NCBI GenBank assembly: GCA_964030785.1
Contig: OZ034971.1
Coordinates: 16,251,400 to 16,315,399, forward strand
DNA length: 64,000 nucleotides
Source: Siderastrea siderea
Lineage: Eukaryota; Cnidaria; Anthozoa; Scleractinia; Rhizangiidae
Direction of reading: 5' to 3'
A program made the translations under genes and the position numbers. Shown here piece by piece: positions 1-9,999 of the stretch (position 1 is its first letter; every line of letters starts with the position of its first letter). The notes under the pieces were generated by a model. That model searched no databases. It was not told where the DNA came from and saw only the letters and a list, made by a program, of their open reading frames with translations.

Positions 1-3000
1 CCATAGTGCTGGAACTTGAAAACTGTATTTTTTCTTAATTAGATGAAATTTCCCACATACCAGCTCCTAGCACTTTTAAAAAATGTTTGAGATTGAGGGA
101 ACACAATATTAACAAATTATATAAATTTAAGGGGTATGTGGAATTAAGCTCTAAGTGAAATTTTGGGATGTAGTAACAGAAGAATATCCCCCCCCCCACC
201 CCCACAATAGTCTCCATTGAGTATGGGAGACCAAAGTAAACATTTAACAATGTTTTTTATTCCAGAACCGTGTTTTGGTATGAGGTGACAACCAATTATG
301 TGCCGGTTGTAATCACCTCATATCCAACAAACAAGCACAACAATCATATTGTTTTATTTATCTCTCAACTTTGGTAGTCATTGCGGAATTTATTGGCCAA
401 AATGTTTGCCTTGCTGCAAAAACTTTTGAATGCAATGGCAGTTGACAAGGCAACCAATATCCTTATCAGGCAAAAATTAGGGTTATATGCTGATTACCTA
501 TGTGCAGTTGACCAAAGGTAGAAGTTCAATAACTGAGATTGAGAATTTAATTAAATTATTTAATACAAATATACAGCATGCTTCTAAAATACATAGACAG
601 GCAAAACTAAGGCTTGAAAACGATGTTTCGGTGTCTTCATGGTTGCATCACAGGTGGCCCAAGCTAACGCTGAGAGCTGCGCTTAAATTAGACTGTTCCT
701 TCCACGCTATGCATAATAATAACATCGGCAACATTTAAGAGTTGGTATGGAAATGCTACAAGGATCTCAAATTGCCACAAATAAGAAAGAAATCGAAATA
801 AAAATAATTTGCCTTATTTCGTTGTTGTATTGGCCGTTGTCTGAGGGCTTCCCGGGCTGTATTGAAGCTTTTTCGGCGAGAAATTAAGGTTTTTATTTTT
901 CATGTTTGCTGAATGTTTAGTATCAATTAAAGGCTGCAAAGAAGTTGACGCTGCATCTCACTTGAAGTTCGATAAATTTCATCACAACGAACGAATTGCC
1001 ACAGAACTTCAAAGGTGTATTTTTGGATCTTAGGTCTACCTCTGTTCTCTCTCATGGATTCCACATTCTGTTTTAAGCCGTCGAACCTATTAAATACAAA
1101 ATTCGCCTTTTCTGGTATGCGTTTTCATTTGAACTTCACGCATTTCCCTGCGAGCCACGATTTGACGACAGAATTGTCCTCAACTGGAGGCTTTTCGACA
1201 AGCAAAAGAGGACACTGCGGAGTCAAGAGAGCCGCCTGAGGCTACATGTATATTAACCCTCAAGAGGAGTGTCGGAAATAATCGTTTGGCTATTGATTAG
1301 CATTAGAAAAGTGTAGATCCATGAAACAAACGAGTAATTTATTTGTTCTCTCTAGTCAGTAGTTAAATATTTATTTCTTACACTTTTTTGAAGACACTGA
1401 AACATCATTTTTCATCGTTAGTTTTTGTCTGTCTATGCATTAGTCAAACCTTATCGATCAGAAACTTATAAAATAGCTTAAAACTGGAAAACCTGTGGTT
1501 TACCGGAGACGTACCCCTACAAGCCGGAGTTATAAAGTTGTGCGCACCTAGATTCACGGATTTTTCTATTGGGTATTATAAATAAATTTTGCGAGTTCTG
1601 TTTTGGAAATGGCAAAAAATACATATCGTAAAAATGAAAACCCGCAGCAAAAAAATCATAGCAAACCGTAGGTGCTGGAATTAAACCTGTGGATTCTCCT
1701 TCAATCCTTGCAAATTCCGTGTTTTGCAATGCAGTAACAAATGGCATGCGTTTTAGAATATTGCGTTACATATTTGCGTGACTATTTGTCGAAAGATGAC
1801 TCGAGCATTTTGAGCCAATGACGTCCGTTAGTGACGTCATGGCTATTGTCAGTGGCTAAAAGAACGTCGCTACAAGGTATCTGTCTGATGGTGTCTGTCC
1901 TTCGTTTGTGAGGCCGGGGGTGGGGATTCTGTGAGATGTTTTGTGGGGGTGTGCCTCCGGGTCACTGAAGACCTTACCTTTTCAGTGGCATATACACGTA
2001 CAGCTTATATGGGAGTACGACCCCCGGGCTTTGAAGTGTTTTGCATTCGAGAATCTCGATCAACAGGAACTATTTAATGTTATTTCGAATGCGCTGTTGT
2101 CGGATTTTATTCGCGTTGTAGTCCTTCCTTTACTTAGCCGTGGTATAAATTTCCATAAACTGTATCCTGCAAGGACTGATCAAACGACGGAAAAAAAGCA
2201 TTGCCCGAAAGCAACACAGTTCTTAACACCGGCAACACCACAGTCAACAAGACCCGGCATGATAAGCGCTCATGACTAGAAGGCAGATACGGACAACGTT
2301 GTTTCGCTCTTATTGGAGCTCATCAGCGTATCGTAGCCACCAACACGATGAGAATTAGTGAGAAATCACCTATCTCACAAATGCTGTAACTAGATCCATT
2401 CCAGAAAGAGCTAGAAATCAAATGATTTCCGGTCACAAACACGTACTGCGCGTTTGTGGCCTAAAAATGATATGATCTCAACTTAAACATGCCGAATGCT
2501 GTGGTGAAACGAACGAGGGATGGCCAATACCATCCGCCACATACAATAAAACAAAGTGCAAGATGGTCGGATTTCCACTGCAACAGACACGTCAGAAATC
2601 ATACTCAAGACGGACTCGTCAATTTGAGATTTAAACATTTTGACTTCCAACCAGCTTGACGGAGTCAATTCCAGTACGAGACAAATGTTTTCAGCTTTCT
2701 AGTGGAATTACAATTAAAAGAAAGATAAATAATACGAAAAGTAAGCGGATTTGCATAACTGGCTAATACAATTTATTTACACTTGAAGAAGTAAAGTGGA
2801 TATAAACATTTCGGTGATGTTTGAAAGCAAAGCAGACTATTTATCAGGTTACAAGCACTACAAGTGCAAGCTGAGACCCAAAACGGGTTCTAAAAATAGA
2901 TGAACTATGAGAAACTGCGTGTTAAACTTTGCATATCAAATTTCAACCCGCTTATGCAAATTAGATCGTCTCACAGGCGTGCTCCATCGCGCGTGATCAG

Positions 3001-3201
3001 CAATCCACAAGACTGAAATGAACATTTGAATATATTTCTTTGTTACGTCCGAGATTTGAATGAAACCTTGAAGATCTCTCTGGAAGACACTTTGAAAGTT
3101 ACGAGTTAACGGAAAAAATTACTTCGCTACACGCATTAAAAACCTAACATTGTTCGAATGTATAACATTTCAAAGAAAATGATATTTGTAGCTCTTTGTT
3201 T
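1..3201. other. AT-rich non-coding stretch
   Basis: I recognise no gene here. The open frames are short, none shows a familiar domain, and the composition is AT-rich. A C-rich run lies near 189-206. Possible unannotated content includes intron sequence or old transposon remains, but nothing can be supported. Confidence 0.5.
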
Positions 3202-3207
3202 CGATCC

Positions 3208-4402
3208 TGTCTAAAAGTACACACGAGTGACCACGAGTGACCTCGAGTGAGAATGCATCAAAATATTTTCCTGATGTTACGATGACGTGATCATTACATC
3301 ATTTTATCAAATAATCACTATTTCACGCAAACTGGCCGTTTCTTGAGACCTTAATACCTGGATTCGACATTTTCGCCATTTCTGACTGAAGGGGGGGGGG
3401 GGGTACAAACTCCCCGCCACCCGCACCCTTTAATCTCGGTTCCCGCCACTTTTCTTAACTTTTTCTTCTCGCCTTTTTTCCGCCTCCCGTACACCTCCTT
3501 CCCTCTTTTCTACCCGGAGTCCCAAATTCTCTTAAAAGTAGTTCACTTTAATAGCTTTGTTAGTTTCCAGTTAACTAAAGGCGGGATAATCTCATCGTCG
3601 GCCTAGTTGCTTACATTTGTCATTCTACCAGTATGTGTATAGCGTTCTGCGGGATTTGCGCGACTTGCAAACGATTTGGACGTACTCGCAGCTGCATTAT
3701 TGCCTGTGAAAAGTTATTAATAAGATAAATAATTACTTTGATTTCCTCTTTCTAGACTGTTGTAGTTAACAAAGTGGTTTGATTGTATTGTTTTGCTGAT
3801 ATGAGAAATTTATAGCGTAAACCACTATAATCGTTTAACAATTAAATATTTCCTTAAATCACGTACTTTCACAGAAAACCTTTTTGTTAATTTTTATATT
3901 TGTCATTTTGACTTTCTTTCTTTTTTTTCGCCCTTGGTCACTGGTAGCCTTCTAGGAGGAGGAGGGGGGTGTAGGGAGGGAGGTGGACAGAATTTGGGAC
4001 TCCGGGTAGAAAAGAGAGAGGGAGGTGTACGGGAGGCGGAAAAAGGGCGGGAAGAAAAAGGTAAGAAAAGTGGCGCGAACCGAAATTAAAGTGTGCGGGT
4101 GGCGGGTGTGCGGGAAGTTTATACCCCCCCATGCCCCCTCCCTGTCCGTCCCCTAGCCCCTCCCCCATTCAATCAGAAATGGCGAAAATGTCGAATCCAT
4201 GTATAAAGGTCTCAAGAAACGGCCAGTTTGCCGTGAAATAGTGATTATTTGACAAAATGATATAATGATGACGTCATCATGACATCAGCCAAATATTTTA
4301 ATGCAATCTCACTCCTGGTCACTCGTAGTCACTCGTGGTCACTCGCGGTCACTCGTGGTCTACTCGTGGTCACTCGTGGTCACTCGTGTGTACTTTTAGA
4401 CA
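3208..4402. mobile_element. Non-autonomous inverted-repeat DNA transposon (about 1.2 kb)
   Basis: Two long arms are inverted copies of each other: 3208-3530 and 3990-4402. The outer ends are TGTCTAAAAGTACACACGAG and its complement. Directly outside lies the same 6-bp word on each side, CGATCC at 3202-3207 and at 4403-4408, which fits a target site duplication. The arms share the blocks around the words GGCCGTTTCTTGAGACC and ACCCGGAGTCCCAAATTCT. No transposase frame lies in the roughly 460-bp core, so the element must be moved in trans. A 6-bp duplication with TGT termini does not let me assign a superfamily. The right arm is longer because of a 10-bp minisatellite. Confidence 0.8.
4309..4389 (+). 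repeat. 10-bp minisatellite (GTCACTCGTG)n inside a transposon arm
   Basis: About eight copies of GTCACTCGTG with small changes sit near the outer end of the right arm of the 3208-4402 element. The left arm has only two to three copies of the complement. The copy number difference shows expansion after or during transposition. Confidence 0.85.
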
Positions 4403-4408
4403 CGATCC

Positions 4409-5462
4409 CTTGTTTCCGAAAATGTGGTAAATTTCTCACGGGAATTCCGAATCTCGGGATGAATTTACAAAACCGACGCATTAACTTGAAAACTCCAAAT
4501 TTTCAAAAATACTGATTATGGGTGACAGAGCATGGCTGTAATACCGACAGAATAATCGACAAAAAGCTTTTCCAGACAAGTAAACAATACAAAAAAAAGC
4601 GTTAGATGTAGATTAAGAAGAAGGGATAACTGTTCAACAGTTTCTCGGTGGAACGTGCAACCACACACGCAATGTTTTGTTCTGGAGATCCAGATCCGAG
4701 AACCCTGCACTGGACCGGAGGAAAAAGCATAGTTGTCGTTAGAAAAAAAAACAAAAACCAAACAAACAATTTCACTCGCCGGGATCACTCCAGAATTCTG
4801 CTAACTCAAGCGATATAAACTTGCACGTTCACTGGAAAATTAATACAACAGGAAAATTGCGACAAGGTGGAATAAAACGTCATCGGTTCTGTGCATGCCT
4901 ATGTTTTACTTCGCGCACAATTTTAATGTCACACTGTAATGAACTGTCACGTAGTCACGCTGTTCGTTACCCCGTTTTATGATAACTGAATATGCTGATT
5001 AACCACAAGTTGTCGGGGAGGGGGAGGCGTGGTTGAGGGAGTTAAGGTGGGACTGCACCGCAGTGGTGTAAAACTCATAGGTTGTCCTTATAAATTTCAC
5101 CATATTACGGAACAAAACGTCATTGGCTCTCCACGCATTGCGTGCCTATGTTCTATGAGGTGGGGGGCTGGTGGGATTTGATGGGGGGCCATAAAAAAAT
5201 GTGGCTCCAAAAGGGGAGGGCAGCCGAAAAAATATGGTGTGTAAAGAGGGGGGTCACCAAGAAAATTGCCTTTAAGTGTAGCAGTGACAGCATCTGTAAT
5301 TATGCAAACATCAGTGCCAGGATGCCATAAAATAGCGTTTCTAAGGTTTTGAAAATTCAAATTTACCCGGGGGACCTCCCCTCACTTTCTTATACATCCA
5401 ACATGCCGTTACAAAATACAGCCAAGGTAATGTCAACTCTCTTTGGCCTCTGCTGGTCTATT
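4409..5462. other. Stretch without recognisable gene
   Basis: No coding signature is visible. A short phrase recurs with changes (ACGTCATCGGTTCTGTGC near 4877 and a relative near 5118), suggesting old repeat fragments. Confidence 0.4.
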
Positions 5463-5730
5463 AGGGGAGCAGGGTTGGTGCAGTGGTGAGAGCACTCGCC
5501 TCCCACCAATGTGGGCCGGGTTCGAGTCTCGAACTCGGCGTCAGATATGGGTTAAGCTTGTTGTTGGTTCTCTTCCTTGCTCCGAGAGGATTTTCACCGG
5601 GTACTCCGGTTTTCTCCTCTCCTCGAAAACCAACATTTCTAAATTCCAATTCGATCTGGACAGAGTGGACGAAGAGCCACCTTGTGGACGTGACACTGCT
5701 ATTCCCATTTATTTATTTATTTATTCTTAA
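5463..5730 (+). mobile_element. tRNA-derived SINE
   Basis: The head looks like a tRNA gene: an A-box-like region (GGTGCAGTGGTGAGAGCAC) followed about 35 bp later by a B box (GGGTTCGAGTC). It continues into an unrelated body (GCTCCGAGAGGATTTTCACC, then an ACTCCGGTTTTC segment) and ends in a (TTTA)n-like tail at about 5708-5729. This is the structure of a SINE with an internal RNA polymerase III promoter. From memory it matches a SINE common in stony corals. No clear target duplication is seen. Confidence 0.75.
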
Positions 5731-5989
5731 ACGACTGAACAACCAATAACAGCATCCAAAATAATGCTTAAAACCGGCATTAATTGTCTGCTTATAAACT
5801 TCAGAATGCCCCAAATTGCATTAAAGCATCTCTAGATTTTCATAATTTTCTGGAACCCTATCAGAAAATTACCTTTAGTGCTTGTCAATAAAGACATTTG
5901 TTCCTGCAAGACTGATTCTAAACTAGCAATATTTGTTGAAATTGACTTGACGTTGATATAAGCCTGATTTACTTTATCCTTTTTTCTTT

Positions 5990-6106
5990 GGAGGGGGGGG
6001 GGGTCATCCCAAATATTTAGGACCCCTTTTTCTAATGTAGAGGGGAGTCATTATATATTACAGGAACTACCCATCAAAACCAACCAGCCTCCCCCCCCCC
6101 CCCCGC
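5990..6106. repeat. G-run / C-run bounded repeat fragment
   Basis: A run of 12-13 G near 5992 and a run of about 15 C near 6092 bracket about 90 bp, giving a weak inverted-repeat appearance. It may be a small foldback repeat. Homopolymer lengths here are unreliable. Confidence 0.3.
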
Positions 6107-6290
6107 TACCCCATAGAAAGTGAACGGTCCCTAAACGCCCGGGGTTGAAGGTTCTCTTGAAAAAGAAGACCACATTTTGTTCAAGACTATGTTTTCACCG
6201 TGTAGTGTAGATTCTAGGCTTTTTTTCCCTCTTTATATGAGCTAGATTTCAAGTGCATAAAATGGAATATTCTCTGTTAGCACAATGACA

Positions 6291-6420
6291 GGGGTGAGTT
6301 GCATAATATCTAACGCCAGGCGCAACTGCTAACGTCACACGTTAAAATAGAGACTTTAACTAGAGTGAATGTCTGACGTTAGAAGGTACGCTAAACGTTA
6401 AGTTTTTTGCACCTCACCCC
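6291..6420. mobile_element. 130-bp MITE-like foldback element
   Basis: The sequence begins GGGGTGAGTTGCATAA and ends with the near-complement TTTTTTGCACCTCACCCC. Inside, words of the type CTAACGTCA recur in opposite orientation. The imperfect inverted arms of about 50 bp and the lack of a coding region fit a miniature inverted-repeat transposon. No convincing target duplication is visible. Confidence 0.55.
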
Positions 6421-6981
6421 AGATGTTTCAATTACACGGTCATAACAAAATAAACTCATAGTTGTACGTGTGTTTTACTTTCCCGTTTTGTTCAGAAAAG
6501 GCTAAAAAAAACCTCAGGAACTTCAAAGACCAAAATACACGCCTCATGTATCAGATGCCGGCATTCGGGTAAGCTGTCTTAGTAGTGATATGGGCACCGA
6601 ATAAGCAGTTTTTTTGAGGAGGAATCTAGTTAACGTGAGGAGGAATTAAATGACGTTTAGATGCCGCTACGATAAAGATGTGGGTGGCTCATGAATAAAA
6701 TGCGCGGGAATCTTGGTAATTTATGAATCAATAAGTTATGTCGCTGAAATGTCAACTTGTCAAAAAAGAATGCCTCGCATGAGAAAATTGCTTAAAAAAG
6801 CGTACGTGGCATTGGAAAAATTTCTGAAAATAAAGAAAAGAACATTAAATTTAGTGAAAATAAATAACAAGGCTGTAGTTAACAGGATCTAAAATTATGT
6901 GTACGGGAATGAAAGTACATCAGTATTTATATTACTTTGTCTAGTGATATTAGGCCACGAGTGGCTAAAGGGTTCGTAAAA

Positions 6982-7104
6982 ATGTCAGAAACGTCAAAAG
7001 CAAAAGTTAAATGTTTAAAAATCAATGGCATTACAAGTGGTCGGATCCCGTACTCAAATTCTGTTGCAATGCCACTGAGCCGAATAATTAAGAATGGTAA
7101 ATAA
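6982..7104 (+). CDS. Mini-ORF in left arm of relic (40 aa)
   Basis: A 40-codon frame starts at ATG and contains the core KCLKINGITSGRIPYS. A second copy of identical length lies in the opposite arm (14087-14209, minus strand) and keeps the same core, differing at several other residues. Both frames are also open further upstream without a start. Two copies keeping the same length and reading frame may mean selection, or merely that the arms are recent copies. Function unknown. Confidence 0.3.
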   Translation: MSETSKAKVKCLKINGITSGRIPYSNSVAMPLSRIIKNGK

Positions 7105-7332
7105 AGCAAAAGAGCTTTCACAGTACTCGTACAAAGGAATCGCTCGTTAACGCGCTTGACGGCACCTAAATGTAAACATTAAGTTTTAAAAGCGACCTAG
7201 GGCACAAGTAACAAAAGGATCTCGTGTGCAAGCGATTAAAAATAATGAGACATTAAACACACTCTGTGCGAGCGAGGAGACCATCCAGAACATCTTGCAA
7301 TTTCTGCATTGCTGGAAGAACTGGAGCCGTCG

Positions 7333-8040
7333 CTAGGTCTGTTGCTTAAGATATTTCAGTAGTTCCTGTGAGATATTGTCTGAGATATGGTCAAATCGAT
7401 CCTCGCCAGGTAGAACGTTCATTCGCAACCTACAATTGTCTTCAGTGGCTGTTTTTAAATTAACGAGGAGATACCCAAAGGGTCTGCGCACAGCCTCGTC
7501 ATATCGCTTGATAAAGAAATCAGTTTGGCCAGGATACATTTGCTTAGCCAGGGTCGGAATTTGCAGTTTACCCCGCGGATTTCGAAAAGAACCAAGAAAT
7601 GACTGTTAAGACTGATGCTTCGACTGCCTTTCCTTTGATGGACTAAGTTCCGAACGATATAAACGACGCTGAGGTTGGGATGATGAGAACCTCCTGTAAA
7701 CAAGTTGACGATTCTCTTGTCCCCGCCCGCATTTTCCCTCTGATGGTCGATCACCATTAAGTTGCGTTTGTTGATGTCAAAAAAGGTGTCGTGTTCTAGG
7801 TCCGATGGAATACCCTTGACAAATTCTGTTTCGTATCGTTACCAGCAATTCCATGTACCCGGGCTGTCACTGTGAGTAGCACCAAACTATCCTCTCCGGG
7901 GGTAAGTGAATTACCTCTTGAGCCTGCTGTAGTAAACTGAGGCCAGTGTGAGGATTAACCCAGACCGTTTTACCAGATCCGACCATCCCAGCAACCATGC
8001 AAGTAAATGGATGTACAAAGTGAAACCGCTGACATTTTTC
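7333..8040 (-). pseudogene. Decayed A32/FtsK-like DNA packaging ATPase
   Basis: The minus strand encodes pieces of a viral genome-packaging ATPase of the Polinton/adintovirus group, which pumps DNA into capsids. A Walker A motif (GMVGSGKT) lies at about 7968-7992, preceded by HPFTCMVA. Downstream, the Walker B region should read as hydrophobic residues followed by acidic ones; here it reads MVIDHQRENAGGDKRI. Then come LFTGGSHHPNLSVVYIV and the C-terminal PGQTDFFIKRYDEAVRRP block. The fragments sit in two or three frames and contain in-frame stops, so it is a pseudogene. It belongs to a different lineage from the ATPase at 33133-33813. Confidence 0.75.
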
Positions 8041-8129
8041 ATTTTTAAAAGCATGTGGTTCCTAATGCTATAAAACAACGAAACATTCTAAATTCGCATC
8101 ATTTGTCACTTACCTGAAGTGCGTGCTCA

Positions 8130-8534
8130 TCAGTTTGAAGAGAACGGTAGACTGGGATGAAGAGGAAGAGAGCGAAAAGGTTACACTGATGAAAAGAGTG
8201 ATGAAGAGGAACCCCAAATCAAAGATGTTTTAGATTATCTTTCGCAGGCAGTTTCCCGAAAACGTGCTTCTGAACTGTTGCATAGTATGGCCATTTCCAA
8301 AGATACGTTGTTTTGGACACACCGAGGGCAATTAGTCCGGCGCCAGCGGATAATTTCAGTGCAGTGACAAATATCTCAGAGCTGGTCGAGTATGTGTTAC
8401 TTCCGCATAGCGATGATGTAGGTAAACCTCGCGCACTCAACACCTCCCTAGATGGACTGGCAGAGCTGGGGGTCGATAATCGTTTGATAAAGAATAAGAA
8501 AATTCTAAGTGTTTTGTTAGAAGAATGGATGTAA
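8130..8534 (+). pseudogene. Decayed Polinton-associated uncharacterised protein
   Basis: Two frames carry coherent protein text. One has an acidic stretch followed by IKDVLDYLSQAVSRKR and ISKDTLFWTHRGQLVRRQ. The next has VTNISELVEYVLLPHSDD and LDGLAELGVDNRLIKNKK. The order and spacing recall a conserved uncharacterised protein that I remember from cnidarian Polintons, with a WxxxG core followed by an I-LV repeat. A frameshift near 8365 separates the halves. It lies divergently from the ATPase relic. Confidence 0.45.
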
Positions 8535-8550
8535 TGAACACTCCAAATAC

Positions 8551-8921
8551 AAGCTTACGAGGGACAATCTACGGACAGCGGTGAGGAGGAGGAAACGGCT
8601 TCTGATAGTAATCAGTCCCAAGAGTCTGAAAACAGTGACTAAGAAGCCGAAAGCAAAATAGAGGCCGAGACTAGCGACTCTGAAAACACATCATTCGTAC
8701 AGGAGAAGGATCTAAGTCCATGCCAACACTGTGAAGGCTTGAATGCTTATCACACCGCGGTCATGCAATTTCCCAAGTGCTTTTGGCATAATAGCCGTGA
8801 AAATTGCCCTGTATGCGGTCACAGTATTCCTATAGACAGAAAACATATCAAGGAAAAACTCAAGAGATTTTTTGATTGTAAAGCTGTCACACATTATGAC
8901 CGAAAGAAATCATTGCATTGA
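8551..8921 (+). pseudogene. Acidic/zinc-finger-like ORF remnant
   Basis: A frame rich in Glu and Ser (STDSGEEEETASDSNQSQ) runs into an in-frame TAA at 8640-8642. After that it continues through CQHCEGLNAY and ENCPVCGHSIPID to a TGA at 8919-8921. The CxxC pairs about 30 residues apart could bind zinc. It sits inside the Polinton relic but I do not recognise a family. Confidence 0.4.
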
Positions 8922-8935
8922 GAAAGATGGAATAT

Positions 8936-9130
8936 TCAGTTTGTCACGAGCGTGGGACAAAGAAAAAATCTGAGTCCCCGACGGGAATCGAACCCATGAC
9001 CTCCCGTACACCGGTCGGGCGCTCTAGCCACTGAGCTACTGGGAGACTCGTGGCGAGCGAGGTCATATTTACTGAGTTCGCTGTGACACGCGTCCTGCAT
9101 ACTGCTAGGATCAGCAATGTCGAAAGCACC
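8936..9130 (-). mobile_element. tRNA-Thr-derived SINE copy
   Basis: On the minus strand 9048-8973 folds roughly as a tRNA. It has a 7-bp acceptor pairing (AGTCTCC with GGGGACT), a D arm (TAGCTCAGTGGCTAGAGC), an anticodon loop with GGT (Thr) and a T arm with GGGTTCGATTCC. Three extra bases before the D arm and a C in place of the universal U33 make it a poor functional tRNA. It is followed by the shared tail CAGATTTTTTCTTTGTCCC. Two shorter fragments of the same unit follow at about 9190-9261 and 9383-9436, giving three tandem partial copies. Confidence 0.65.
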
Positions 9131-9999
9131 GTGTGTGATAATGAAGAAAGAAAGATGGTAAATTTTAAGCTCGGAAAGAAATGAGAAGGATGGAATATTC
9201 AGTTTGTCACGAGCGTGGGACAAAGGAAAAATCTGAGTCCCCGACGGGAATCGAACCCATTGTAGTTGAATTGTTAAGAGGTTGAAATAAACGTTTTGTC
9301 CGACTTGACGTTTGTTTGATGACTCATTATTTTTAATCGTTTGCAGACGAGATCCTTTTGTTACTTGTGCCTAGTTCGCTTTCACGGGCGTGGGAGAAAG
9401 AAAAAATCCGAGTCCCCGACGGGAATCGAACCCATTGTAGTTGAATTGCTAAGAGGTTGAAATAAACGTTTTGCCCGACTTGACAATTTGTTTGTTTGAT
9501 GACTCATTATTTTTAATCGTTTGCACATTGTTATTTGTGCCCTAGTTCGCTTTTAAAACTGTTTTTTTAATTTATTTATTACAAGTAAGACATATAAGTA
9601 ATTACAACAAAAACGATAACCTACAATTAACACAGGAGTTAAATTACAGTATATAAACGCAGGCTTGATTGTAGCTGTAAATACTAATTACACCTTAGAA
9701 CTAATACACCTAATTACACCTAAATACTACTGATAACTTACATTTGGGGTATACATGCTGTTTTTATCATTGCATAATTATTACACTGTAACTACACACA
9801 CCACTTACTACTAACTAATTACACTGCTTGTCATACAACACTTGATTAGTTGTCACACTATTTGATTGCTACACACACAACAAACGGAAATCTCGATGCA
9901 ATGTCTCAGTTATTAGAAGGCTCCCACGCCAAGGCAAACAAGGATCTCGCGTCAGGGGAGGTTAAGAAAATATACATATGCTACATACATAATTGATTT

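Noticed and set aside
1941..2279. 112-codon frame as a host gene
   Set aside because: No domain, biased low-complexity content and no neighbouring exon signals.
4309..4389. CRISPR-like array
   Set aside because: The repeats are directly adjacent 10-mers without spacers, inside a eukaryotic transposon arm.
8973..9048. Functional tRNA-Thr gene
   Set aside because: Cloverleaf is imperfect (three extra bases before the D arm, no U33), and truncated copies with the same tail lie alongside. Better explained as a SINE head.
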